64,000 nt of DNA, taken from Streptoalloteichus tenebrarius (GTDB lineage: Bacteria > Actinomycetota > Actinomycetes > Mycobacteriales > Pseudonocardiaceae). This document shows positions 53,222-61,089 of the stretch, piece by piece. The notes beneath the pieces are model-generated. The model was not told the DNA's origin. It made no database searches and saw only the letters and a program-made list of their open reading frames with translations. The stretch spans positions 62,001 to 126,000 of the forward strand of contig NZ_JAMTCP010000004.1 of NCBI RefSeq assembly GCF_024171885.1, written 5' to 3'. A program made the position numbers and the translations under genes. Within the stretch, counting starts at the first letter, position 1; every line of letters starts with the position of its first letter.

Positions 53222-54058
53222 TCAGCGGCCGGCCTTGAAGGCGGCGGCGTGCTCGACGGCCCAGTCCGCGAAACGGCGCGGAGCACGGCCGGTGATCTCC
53301 TCCACGGCCGGGGAGATCTCGACCGGATGGAGGGCGGCGTGCGCGTGGTAGCGCAGCACGCCGTCGGCGGCCAGCGCGGGAACTCCCGCCCTGGGCATGG
53401 CCTCTCGCGCGTCCTCCGGCGGCATCTCCTCGAACCGCAGGGGAACGCCGGTCGCCGCGCCGATGGCCCGAACCTGGTCGACCGGCGTGACGATCTCGGG
53501 TCCGCTGAGGACGGGCGTGGCCCCGCGCAGCCGGTCCGTCTCGTGGGACAGCAATGCCTGGGCCGCGACGGCGGCGATGTCGCGTTCGTCGATCGGGGCG
53601 ATGCGTGCCCCGCCGTAGGGTGCGCGCACGACGCCCTCGGTGCGGATCTGGTCGGCCCAGCCGAGCGTGTTGGAGTTGAAGGCTCCGGGACGCAGCACGG
53701 TCCACGGCAGACCGGACCTCACGAGCTGGTCCTCCAGTTCGCGGTGGTGGGCGCCGATGGGGTTGGCCTCGTCCAGCACGGCCGAGGTGGACAGCAACAC
53801 CACCCTGCGCACGCCGTGCGTTCTGGCCTGCGTGAGGAGGGTGTCGAGGTGGTGTCCGACAGCGCTGGGGTTGACGAAGACCGCGCGCACGCCTTCCAGC
53901 GGGAAGGTCGTCTCCTCGGCGGGGAGCACCTCGACCGGGTCGGGCAGGTGGGCGGTGCGGGGGTGGCGGGTGGTGGCGCGGACGGGGACGCCCGCGGCGA
54001 GCAGGTGGTCGACGAGGTGGCGTCCGACGTTGCCGGTCGCCCCGGTGATCAGGTACAA
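53222..54058 (-). CDS. NmrA-like NAD(P)-binding reductase
   Basis: 278 residues from a TTG behind GAGGAGG, needed because the Rossmann motif ITGATGNVGRHLVDHLLAAG starts at once. RATTRHPRTAHLPDPVE and VVLLSTSAVLDEAN are typical of atypical SDR/NmrA proteins. Acts on or senses NADP. It is divergent from the TetR gene at 54144 and shares a palindromic operator, so it is a likely target. Confidence 0.85.
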   Translation of the reverse strand: MYLITGATGNVGRHLVDHLLAAGVPVRATTRHPRTAHLPDPVEVLPAEETTFPLEGVRAVFVNPSAVGHHLDTLLTQARTHGVRRVVLLSTSAVLDEANPIGAHHRELEDQLVRSGLPWTVLRPGAFNSNTLGWADQIRTEGVVRAPYGGARIAPIDERDIAAVAAQALLSHETDRLRGATPVLSGPEIVTPVDQVRAIGAATGVPLRFEEMPPEDAREAMPRAGVPALAADGVLRYHAHAALHPVEISPAVEEITGRAPRRFADWAVEHAAAFKAGR

Positions 54059-54073
54059 GGCCCCTCCTCGATG

Positions 54074-54143
54074 TATCGCAACTCGAAGTTGCGATAGCCT
54101 GAGGCTGGCACAGTGATCATGCTTAACGCAACAAGGAGTTGCG
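54074..54143. promoter_or_regulatory. Two TetR operators
   Basis: Operator 1: TATCGCAACT and AGTTGCGATA around CGA (54074-54096), perfect 10-3-10. Operator 2: CGCAAC-AAGGA-GTTGCG (54127-54143) ends at the TetR ATG and its spacer is the ribosome site. Both share CGCAAC/GTTGCG half sites. Confidence 0.75.
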
Positions 54144-54773
54144 ATGGAGTCGCGGTCCGGATCCGCAGCCCAGGGCAGGCCGGTCGGTCGGGGTCCCAAG
54201 GTGTGCGCCGCCGTCCTGGCGGCCACCCTCGCCGAGCTGGCCGACGTCGGCTACGCCCGCCTGACCGTCGAGGCCGTCGCCCAGCGGGCCGGCGTGCACA
54301 AGACCACGGTCTACCGGCGCTGGAAGGACCGGGAGGCGCTCGTCGTCGACGCCCTCACCGACCACGTCGCGGCCGACATGCCCATCCCCGACACCGGCGA
54401 CGTCGCGACGGACCTGCGCGCCCTGGCGCGGCTCCTGGTCACCCACCTCACGGTGACCCACCTGGGCGTCGTCGCGACGATGTTCTCCGACGCCGCCCGC
54501 CTACCGGAGATCGCCGACGTCCGGCGCCGCTTCTTCGCCGACCGGTTCCGACGCGCGACGCCCCTCGTCACCCGCGCCGTCGAACGCGGCCAGCTCCCGC
54601 AGGGCACCGATCCCGCCCTGCTCCTGAAGTCCCTGATCGCCCCGGTCTACCTGCGCCTGCTCGTCACCTCGGAACCGCTCGACGACGCCGTGGCCGACCA
54701 CGCCGCCGAGATCACCCTCGCCGCCGCCCGCGCCGGTGTCTTCCGTTCCACCAAGGTGTCCGATCCGGACTGA
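54144..54773 (+). CDS. TetR-family transcriptional repressor
   Basis: 209 residues. Helix-turn-helix LTVEAVAQRAGVHKTTVYRR WKDRE lies at about 41-66. The C-terminal ligand domain fits TetR_C. It starts one base after operator 2, so binding would block its own translation start and transcription; the shared operator 1 controls the NmrA-like gene. Confidence 0.93.
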   Translation: MESRSGSAAQGRPVGRGPKVCAAVLAATLAELADVGYARLTVEAVAQRAGVHKTTVYRRWKDREALVVDALTDHVAADMPIPDTGDVATDLRALARLLVTHLTVTHLGVVATMFSDAARLPEIADVRRRFFADRFRRATPLVTRAVERGQLPQGTDPALLLKSLIAPVYLRLLVTSEPLDDAVADHAAEITLAAARAGVFRSTKVSDPD

Positions 54774-55179
54774 CTCGCGCGCGAGGGCGAGGACAATCCA
54801 CAGTGGACGCCGCCTTCACGGGGACGATCCCTCGCGGCATCATCCACTGTGGACGGTCAAGTTGGCGTCGGTCCGGTCCCGGCGGCTGATGGCCACGAGG
54901 ACGTCGTTCGTCGCGTCGGAAGGGTGTGTCCGAGCGTAGTTCGGGCAGGCAGCCCCCGGCGTCGCCCACACGGAGGTTTCCGCGTCGGCCTCGTTTCTCC
55001 TGTCCTCTCCCGGGTACGTCGGCGGAACGCCCGGTCGGCTGACCGGCCTCGCGGCGTGTTCACCAGCCCTTCACACCTGGTGACGTGCGTGCCTCCTGAG
55101 GGAAGGCCTGTCCGCGACAGGACGGTGAACGGCCCACCGGGCGTTCCGAGCATGCCGCGCACAAGGGGAGTGAGACCTC
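54774..55179. other. Long intergenic region before the polysaccharide lyase
   Basis: No gene. TCCACAGTGGA (54797-54807) and TCCACTGTGGA (54843-54853) are 46 bases apart and are part of a window-wide palindrome family. The remainder must carry the lyase promoter. Confidence 0.5.
54797..54853. repeat. Pair of TCCACWGTGGA palindromes
   Basis: Two perfect 11-base palindromes with 35 bases between them, in the intergenic space. Four other copies are at 16994, 24074, 37787 and 63139. Confidence 0.6.
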
Positions 55180-55929
55180 ATGCGCATTCTTTCGGCGACC
55201 GTCGCCCTGCTCGCCTCACTGCTGTTCGTCGCAGAGCCGGCGAGCGCGCAGGTGCTGTGGGAGGGCGATCCGGCGAAGGGCACCCGGGTGTTCGGCAACC
55301 TGGAGTGCGCCCGTCCCGGCAGCATCGTGACCGCCCGACAGGACGAGGGCTTCGTCGCGTGGCGGTACACCAAGAAGAAGGCGGAGGCGGGACAGAAGTC
55401 GGTCGTCCGGTGCGAGACCCGCGGCATCAGGACCGACGCCGGCCGGTTCCGCTTCCGGAACAACAGCACCTACTACCTGGGGTGGTCGAGCAAACTGTCG
55501 ACGACCACCGCCGGTGACTACACGATCTTCCAGTGGAAGTCGTACTGCGACAACGGGGCGCCGGGCAACGGCGCGCAGAACTACCCGGTGATCATGAAGA
55601 TCAAGGAGGGGCACGCCAGGCTCTTCTTCGTCGGGGTGGGCGAGACGTGGAACCTGATCTGGACGGGACAAGTCGAGCCGTGGAAGTGGTACCGGTTCGT
55701 CGTGGGCATCCACACCTCGAACAAGCTGAGGGGAGGTTGGGTGGAGTTCTACTTCAACGGCGAACAGCAGCGGCTCGGCAAGGACGGCGTCCTGCGCTAT
55801 CCCGGGCGCACACTGGACACCTACAACGAGCCCAAGTGGGGAATCTACGACCGGCAGCGACCCGAGTTGGAGGCCGTGCACCGGATCTACCGGATGAAGG
55901 TGGGCACGACCTACAACGACGTGCGGTAG
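55180..55929 (+). CDS. Secreted polysaccharide lyase-like protein
   Basis: 249 residues. Signal peptide MRILSATVALLASLLFVAEP ends near ASA. The mature beta-jelly-roll has RFRFRNNSTYYLGWSSKLST, TIFQWKSYCDNGAPGNGAQN (two conserved-position cysteine/Asn blocks) and WYRFVVGIHTSNKLRGGWVE, fitting the heparin lyase / PL20-type concanavalin fold. The catalytic Tyr/Lys pair cannot be fixed by eye. Acts outside the cell on an acidic polysaccharide. Confidence 0.65.
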   Translation: MRILSATVALLASLLFVAEPASAQVLWEGDPAKGTRVFGNLECARPGSIVTARQDEGFVAWRYTKKKAEAGQKSVVRCETRGIRTDAGRFRFRNNSTYYLGWSSKLSTTTAGDYTIFQWKSYCDNGAPGNGAQNYPVIMKIKEGHARLFFVGVGETWNLIWTGQVEPWKWYRFVVGIHTSNKLRGGWVEFYFNGEQQRLGKDGVLRYPGRTLDTYNEPKWGIYDRQRPELEAVHRIYRMKVGTTYNDVR

Positions 55930-56078
55930 CGGCCTCGTCCTGCCGCTGATCTCGCTGATACCGGTGCCCGACCACGAGATCCCCACGACGACGGGGGCGA
56001 AGGCGTGATCCGCCTGCGGTTCGGCGGCCCCCTCCACGGTCCCACCGGCTCCCGAGAACGAACACGTAGGCTGCTGGG

Positions 56079-56798
56079 GTGGCTACCGTCATCCTGCTCC
56101 GGCACGCCCGATCGACCGCGAACGGCTCGGCCGTGCTCGCCGGCCGCCAGCCCGGGGTCGCGTTGGACGACACCGGTGTGGGGCAGGCGGCGCGTCTGCC
56201 CGACCGGCTGTCCGCGTTGCCACTGGCCGCGCTGGTCACCTCCCCGCTGGAGCGGTGCCAGCAGACGCTGCGCCCGCTGGCCGAGGCGCGGGGCATGACC
56301 CCGGTCGTCGAGCCCGAGCTGGCCGAGGTCGACTACGGCGACTGGACCGGGCGCGCGTTGAAGGACCTGGTGGAGGAGCCGCTGTGGCGGGTCGTGCAGC
56401 AGCACCCGTCGGCCGCGGTGTTCCCCGGCGGTGAGGGACTGGCGTCCGTGCAGGCCAGGGCCGTGGCGGCCCTCCGTGCCCACGACGCGCGGATCACCGC
56501 CGAGCACGGCCAGGACAGCGTCTGGGTGGCGTGCAGCCACGGCGACGTGATCAAGGCGGTGCTCGCGGACGCGCTGGGCGCGCACCTCGACGCCTTCCAG
56601 CGCATCGTCGTCGACCCCTGTTCGGTGAGCGTCATCCGCTACACCGAGACCCGGCCGTTCGTGCTGCGGATCAACGACAACGGCGGCGACCTGGCCGGCG
56701 TGGTGCCGCCGAAGCCGTCTCCGGAGCAGGCCGGGGCGGAGGCGGCGCGCGCCGACGGTTCCGACGCCGTGATCGGCGGCTCCACCGGGACTCCCTGA
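56079..56798 (+). CDS. Histidine phosphatase (MSMEG_4193/Rv2135c-like)
   Basis: 239 residues from a GTG; TAGGCT lies 6 bases upstream, leaderless. RHG-type motif LLRHARSTANG, Arg in TSPLERCQQT, Glu in AEVDYGDWTG, second His in ACSHGDVIKAVL complete the phosphatase site. Length and neighbours (uppP, LLM) match the MSMEG_4193 putative phosphomutase family. Substrate not known. Confidence 0.9.
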   Translation: MATVILLRHARSTANGSAVLAGRQPGVALDDTGVGQAARLPDRLSALPLAALVTSPLERCQQTLRPLAEARGMTPVVEPELAEVDYGDWTGRALKDLVEEPLWRVVQQHPSAAVFPGGEGLASVQARAVAALRAHDARITAEHGQDSVWVACSHGDVIKAVLADALGAHLDAFQRIVVDPCSVSVIRYTETRPFVLRINDNGGDLAGVVPPKPSPEQAGAEAARADGSDAVIGGSTGTP

Positions 56799-57202
56799 CC
56801 TCGGTCACCTCGCCCACCACACCGAGGTCCTTCTCCTCACCCCGTCTGGGCGGCGTGAGGAGAAGGACGTGTTTCGGGAGCGATCCGCCGCCGTTGATCA
56901 GGCCACTGCCCCGACATCCCCTCCCGCGCGGGCTCCCGGAGAGCCACGCCGGACGAACCGGGTGTCGGCCGCTTCCAAAGGTCCGCGGGAGGCGGACATC
57001 TGGCGCGCGATCGCCGCGCCGACTCGGTTATGGTGAGGCGTTCTGTTGAGCCCAGAGAGGACTGAGGCCTTTGCCAGCGCGTCGAGGACGGCCGCTGGGC
57101 ACCACCGGGCAGGGCGCCAGCTCCTGCTGAGCACGCGTGGGTCGACACCGGCGGCCCGGTTTCCGGATACCGCACGCTTGTTCGACGAAAGGCGATTTCG
57201 CT
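56799..57202. other. Intergenic region with terminator, no gene
   Basis: After the terminator at 56827-56868 no frame is coding-like. CGGTTATGGTGAG (57026-57038) could be the -10 region for the acetyltransferase gene. Confidence 0.35.
56827..56868 (+). terminator. Terminator after the histidine phosphatase
   Basis: Perfect 14-base-pair stem (56827-56840 with 56855-56868) and a 14-base loop. Confidence 0.8.
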
Positions 57203-57970
57203 GTGTTCGACGTTCGTGTGCACGCCTACCTGCGTGCCGACATCACCTCCCGCCCCGGCGCGGACGCGGTGCGGGTGGGACCGTTCCTCGCGTCGTTCGA
57301 CCACCACGACTCCGGGCTGTTCCGCAACTACGCCGTCCCCGATGACGGAGCCGAACCGACGTCCGACGAGGTCACCGACCTCATCACGGCCTTCTCGGAA
57401 CGGGGCCGCGTTCCCCGGCTGGAGTACCTGCCTGGCCTGTGCCCCCGGGTCGAGGCAGCCCTGTGCGCACTGGGATTCGCGCCGGAACGACGCCTCCCGG
57501 TGATGATCTGTTCGCCCACCGAGGTGGTCCCGGCCCCGGTGCGGGACGACTCGGTCGAGTGCCTGCTCGCCTCCTCCGACGAACACCTGCGCCAGGTCGC
57601 CGAGGCCCAGAACGACGCCTACGGCCAGGCCGCGACGACCGACCACGACGTGGCCCGCCTGCGGCGGGTCGTCGAGGCGGGCGGGCTGGTCGCCCTGGCC
57701 GTCGACACCACGTCCGGCCGAGGGGTGGGCGGCGGGCTGTGCGCGCCCCCGCACGAGGGCGTCAGCGAGCTGGCCGCCATCGGCGTCCGCGCGCCGTACC
57801 GGCGGCGGGGCATCGCCACGGCGCTGACCGCCCTGCTCACCCAGTCCTGCCCGGGTGTCGGCATCACCGTGCCGTTCCTGACCCCCGCGGGGGAGGACGA
57901 GGAACGCATCTACCGGGCGGTGGGCTACCGCAGGGTGGCCGAGATGCTCCACATCTCCCGCGCTGTCTGA
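57203..57970 (+). CDS. GNAT-family N-acetyltransferase
   Basis: 255 residues from a GTG at 57203 (AAAGG 16 bases upstream is weak). The acetyl-CoA motif A is ELAAIGVRAPYRRRGIATAL in the last third. The N-terminal half is a second, degenerate GNAT-like domain. A conserved layout for two-domain GNATs (enhanced-intracellular-survival type not proven). Acceptor unknown. Confidence 0.82.
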   Translation: MFDVRVHAYLRADITSRPGADAVRVGPFLASFDHHDSGLFRNYAVPDDGAEPTSDEVTDLITAFSERGRVPRLEYLPGLCPRVEAALCALGFAPERRLPVMICSPTEVVPAPVRDDSVECLLASSDEHLRQVAEAQNDAYGQAATTDHDVARLRRVVEAGGLVALAVDTTSGRGVGGGLCAPPHEGVSELAAIGVRAPYRRRGIATALTALLTQSCPGVGITVPFLTPAGEDEERIYRAVGYRRVAEMLHISRAV

Positions 57971-57982
57971 TCTCCCGTTGTC

Positions 57983-58019
57983 CGGGCCTGATGACGACCC
58001 CCAGTCGTCATCAGGCCCG
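57983..58019. terminator. Bidirectional terminator between GNAT and P450
   Basis: Perfect 16-base-pair stem (57983-57998 with 58004-58019) with a CCCCA loop, between convergent genes. Confidence 0.88.
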
Positions 58020-58120
58020 ACCCCCGGCCAGAGAGTTCGAGAGCCCCCAGCGGGACACCCACTCGCACTGTCCTCAGTGGACTTCGTGGGCGAAGGCCCT
58101 CCCGCCGACGGGCGACGGCG

Positions 58121-59320
58121 TCAGCGGGTGAGGACGGGCAACACCTTGACCCCGGCCATGTCGGTCGTGGCCATGAAGGTCGCCGGGTCGTCCGGGTCGG
58201 TGCGCAGGTCGGGCAGCCGGTCCCGCAGGATCCCCAGCGCGACCCGAGCCTCCAGCCGGGCGAGCGGCGCGCCAAGGCAGAAGTGGATTCCCCGACCGAA
58301 GCCCAGGTGCGGGTTGGGGTCCCTGGCGACGTCGAAGGCGTGCGGGTCGGCGAACCGCCGCCCGTCCCGGTTCGCCGCGCCCTGCATGACCATGAGGAGC
58401 TGGTCGCGGCCGATCCGGCACCCGCCGAGTTCCACCTCCTCGGTGGCGACGCGGCCCGACCACGGGAACGGCGAGAGGAACCGCAGTGTCTCCTCGATCG
58501 CCGACGGGAGCAGGGACGGGTCCTCGCGCAGCCGCGCCGCCTGGTCGGGGTGGGCGTCCAGGCACAGCACCGTGTTGCCCAGCAGGAGGGTCGTGGTGAT
58601 GTGGCCCGCCAGCAGCAGGAGGTTCGCGAAGTTCACCACCTGGGTCTCGCTGAGCCGTTGGCCGTCGACCTCGGCGTTGACGAGCTTGGTCAGCAGGTCC
58701 TGGCGCGGGCGCCTGCGTCGTTCGGCGGCGTGCTCGGCCAGGTAGTCCCACATCTGGCGGACGGAGTCGAGCCCGCTCCCCATGAGCTCCTCCACCTCCT
58801 CCCGCGTCTGGTGCACCGAGACCCCGGGGCGGTTCTCGAACAGCCCGTCCACCCACCCCCGGAACAGGTCGCGGTCGCTGGCCGGCACGCCGAGCAGCTC
58901 GGCGATGACGATGACGGGCAGGGGGTAGGCGAGGTCCGTGACCAGTTCGAACCGGTCCTTCCCCTCCACCGCGTCCAGGAGCTCGTGGGTGATGTCCCTG
59001 ATCCGGGGTTCGAGGTCGGCCACGACCCTCGGCGTGAACGCGCTGCTGACCAGCTTGCGCAGCTTCCCGTGGTCGGGCGGGTCCATGCGGAGCAGGTTGC
59101 CGTCGTCGAACTCGGGGGTGGCCAGCTCGGGGAGGGCCCTGGTGATGTCGGCCGAGAAGGCCTTCGTGTCGCTGAGGACCTCGACGCACTCGTCGTAGCC
59201 GTAGACGTGCCACGTGCCGGTTCCCTCGTCGAACCGGACGGGCTGCTCGGGGTCGCGTCCTCGGAGCCAGAAATGGTCGGGGTGGGCGCCCCACTCGTCG
59301 ACACGCGTGGCGATGGTCAT
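58121..59320 (-). CDS. Cytochrome P450
   Basis: 399 residues from the ATG at 59320 behind AAAGGAAA. Heme-thiolate motif FGRGIHFCLG with Cys348, ExxR at 277-280 (EETLR), I-helix LLLAGHITTTLL at 235-246. In the I-helix the usual acidic residue before Thr is Ile241. Soluble bacterial class I type; ferredoxin partner not in the window. It stands alone but is divergent from the RiPP-like gene, with 544 bases between. Substrate unknown. Confidence 0.95.
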   Translation of the reverse strand: MTIATRVDEWGAHPDHFWLRGRDPEQPVRFDEGTGTWHVYGYDECVEVLSDTKAFSADITRALPELATPEFDDGNLLRMDPPDHGKLRKLVSSAFTPRVVADLEPRIRDITHELLDAVEGKDRFELVTDLAYPLPVIVIAELLGVPASDRDLFRGWVDGLFENRPGVSVHQTREEVEELMGSGLDSVRQMWDYLAEHAAERRRRPRQDLLTKLVNAEVDGQRLSETQVVNFANLLLLAGHITTTLLLGNTVLCLDAHPDQAARLREDPSLLPSAIEETLRFLSPFPWSGRVATEEVELGGCRIGRDQLLMVMQGAANRDGRRFADPHAFDVARDPNPHLGFGRGIHFCLGAPLARLEARVALGILRDRLPDLRTDPDDPATFMATTDMAGVKVLPVLTR

Positions 59321-59466
59321 GTTTTTCCTTTCACAGCAACGCTTTCGGCGGGAACGGCGTGATGCGCGACGCCTTCTCAGGAGGGCGCGCACAGCCCCGG
59401 CCGATTCGGCGTCCGAAACGCGGATCGTTCACGCTCCGTCGGCTGTCGGCGCGGGTGAGGGTGGTG

Positions 59467-59493
59467 GTGAGGCCGGGCTTCGCCCGGACTCAC
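59467..59493. terminator. Hairpin upstream of P450
   Basis: GTGAG/CTCAC and CCGGGC/GCCCGG arms around TTC. May end a transcript entering from either side, or be part of the P450 leader region. Confidence 0.5.
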
Positions 59494-59780
59494 CGTGGGC
59501 GCGAGCTTCGTGCGACCCGCCTCAGCGGGCGTCCCGCTCGGAAGGTCGGTGGACGTTCTCTCGCATGATCCCATCGTGGCACCACTGTGGCATCACGTCA
59601 ACACCGCCTTGGCATCTGTCGGTGTCGCGTTCGTGGTTTCTGGTGCCAACGTGGCGATGAGGAGAGGGGGACTCCGGTACCCCCGCATACGGGGCGCAGC
59701 GCAGTCACCTGTTGGTGTGAGTGTGGTGCGCACCCGACCGGGGCACTGGTTGCCGACAGAGGCGGTGGGCAACCAGGGGT

Positions 59781-59852
59781 GGGGCCACCGGGACCCCTCT
59801 CGCCACGGCGACGACCGTGCGCGGACGGTGGCACGGTGGCCCCTTGGCGAGA
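59781..59852 (+). promoter_or_regulatory. Predicted pseudoknotted leader of the RiPP-like gene
   Basis: Stem 1: GGGGCCACCG (59781-59790) pairs with CGGTGGCCCC (59834-59843). Stem 2: TCTCGCCA (59798-59805), inside the loop, pairs with TGGCGAGA (59845-59852) just outside. Both are perfect. The last base touches the ribosome site AAAGGAGA. An alternative GCCAC/GTGGC pairing inside the loop competes with stem 2. H-type topology resembles translation-controlling riboswitches. Confidence 0.4.
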
Positions 59853-59864
59853 AAGGAGAAAGTC

Positions 59865-60026
59865 ATGGAACCCGCAGTGCGCGAACTGCACGACATGGAG
59901 TCGTTGATCGAGGCTCTGGAGGTCCGGGTGCAGGAGGTGGCGCTGCACCACCCCACCGGTGCCACGCAGACCCAGGGTTGCTCGCTCATCTCCTGCGGCG
60001 GAGGCCGTGTCGAGGACGGTGATTGA
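59865..60026 (+). CDS. RiPP-like precursor peptide
   Basis: 53 residues from an ATG behind AAGGAGAAAG. Acidic helical leader (VRELHDMESLIEALEVRVQE) ends near ALHHPTG; the candidate core ATQTQGCSLISCGGG has three Thr/Ser before or between two Cys and a Gly tail, then acidic RVEDGD. The pattern suits a lanthipeptide or related Ser/Thr/Cys-modified peptide. No LanB, LanC, LanM, cyclodehydratase or exporter gene lies nearby; the closest enzyme is the divergent P450. Also possible: an unmodified small regulatory protein. Confidence 0.5.
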   Translation: MEPAVRELHDMESLIEALEVRVQEVALHHPTGATQTQGCSLISCGGGRVEDGD

Positions 60027-60303
60027 CCCTGCCGGGTCTCGCGACCTGACGGAGCGGTGAGAATTCTCCGCCTTCTGTGCCGGGATCCGCCATCAGCGGC
60101 GGCGCCGCACTTCCTTCACCGAGGCGCTCAGGCGCAGCGATGGATTCCGCGCGGATTCCGCCTGTTGCCTGGTGTCCCGGCACGTGTCGCGTGACCGACG
60201 CCCTTGCCGGAGCCGGGGCCGCCTGTGCCGAACAGATCCCCGGCTCCGGCCATGACCAGGCGAGCAGCGGTCGGGAACGTCGCCTCCGTCTACCGGCGGC
60301 AGA

Positions 60304-60642
60304 TCAGAAGACGTCCCACTCCTGCCAGGACACACAACGCGGCCGGGCTCCGGTGTTCATGAACTCGTGCACGGCTTGGCGGACGGTGTCGAGCGCGAGC
60401 ACGGCGTCAGTGGGAAATTCCTCCCGCGAGGCCTTGTCGACGTACAGGCGAGGTGCGCGGGCAGGGGGTTGGTTGTTCCTGGTCACCCAGATCCCCGCGT
60501 AGTCACCATCACCAGGGTGATCGGGGTCGTCTCCCGTGAACGAGAGCGCGCCCACCCCGGCCGGCGCGTTGACATCGATCTTGAGCTGGTGCTCCGGCTG
60601 GCCGTCCGGCCCGAGCGTCGGCCGTTCCCGGGCGTACATCAC
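60304..60642 (-). CDS. Imm1-family immunity protein
   Basis: 112 residues from a GTG at 60642. PAGVGALSFTGDDPDHPGDG and FPTDAVLALDTVRQAVHEFM then RCVSWQEWDVF match the Imm1 family of polymorphic-toxin immunity proteins. The frame is open further upstream (RRQEERVLDEILASDQPHPP, to about 60740) without a start, so the N-terminus may be truncated. No toxin gene is next to it. Confidence 0.7.
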   Translation of the reverse strand: MMYARERPTLGPDGQPEHQLKIDVNAPAGVGALSFTGDDPDHPGDGDYAGIWVTRNNQPPARAPRLYVDKASREEFPTDAVLALDTVRQAVHEFMNTGARPRCVSWQEWDVF

Positions 60643-60740
60643 GGGCGGATGCGGCTGGTCGCTGGCCAGGATCTCGTCCAGGACCCTCTCCTCCTGACGA
60701 CGCTCCGAGGCCGCGGCGACGTGCCGGAGGAGACCACGGC

Positions 60741-61013
60741 GCGGGGGAGCGCGGGGCCGAGGACGGTCACCTTCCCGAGGCGACGCTCGTGCGGCGGTAC
60801 TCCCGTTTCGTCGGCAGGGAACCGCGGAGGCTGACCGCCCGCCTGCCGTCCCGGGGACGCCTGGTCTGCGGCGCCTTCGACCCGCAGGAGCAGATGATCA
60901 TCGAGGCGAAGGCGTCGACCACGCGCGAGCACGTGCGGATGGCGATCGGGCAGCTCCTCGACTACCAGCTCCACCTCTACCGCGACGGCGACACGTTCCT
61001 CGGACCGCTGTGA
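60741..61013 (+). pseudogene. C-terminal fragment of a PD-(D/E)XK-like endonuclease
   Basis: The frame opens without a start: ERGAEDGHLPEATLVRRYSR then GRLVCGAFDPQEQMIIEAKA and STTREHVRMAIGQLLDYQLH. The D...(9 residues)...EAK signature and the following VRMAIGQLLDY helix are characteristic of a family of restriction-like nucleases. Only the last ~90 residues remain. Confidence 0.5.
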
Positions 61014-61089
61014 GCGGAAGCGCCCACGCGGGCGGGATGCTGGACGCCGAACCGACCATCGGCCCGACCACGGGCCTTCCACGGGCTCG

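Noticed and set aside
54797-54853. Terminator formed by the two TCCACWGTGGA palindromes
   Set aside because: Each is a short self-palindrome also found inside coding sequences; a repeat-family explanation is better.
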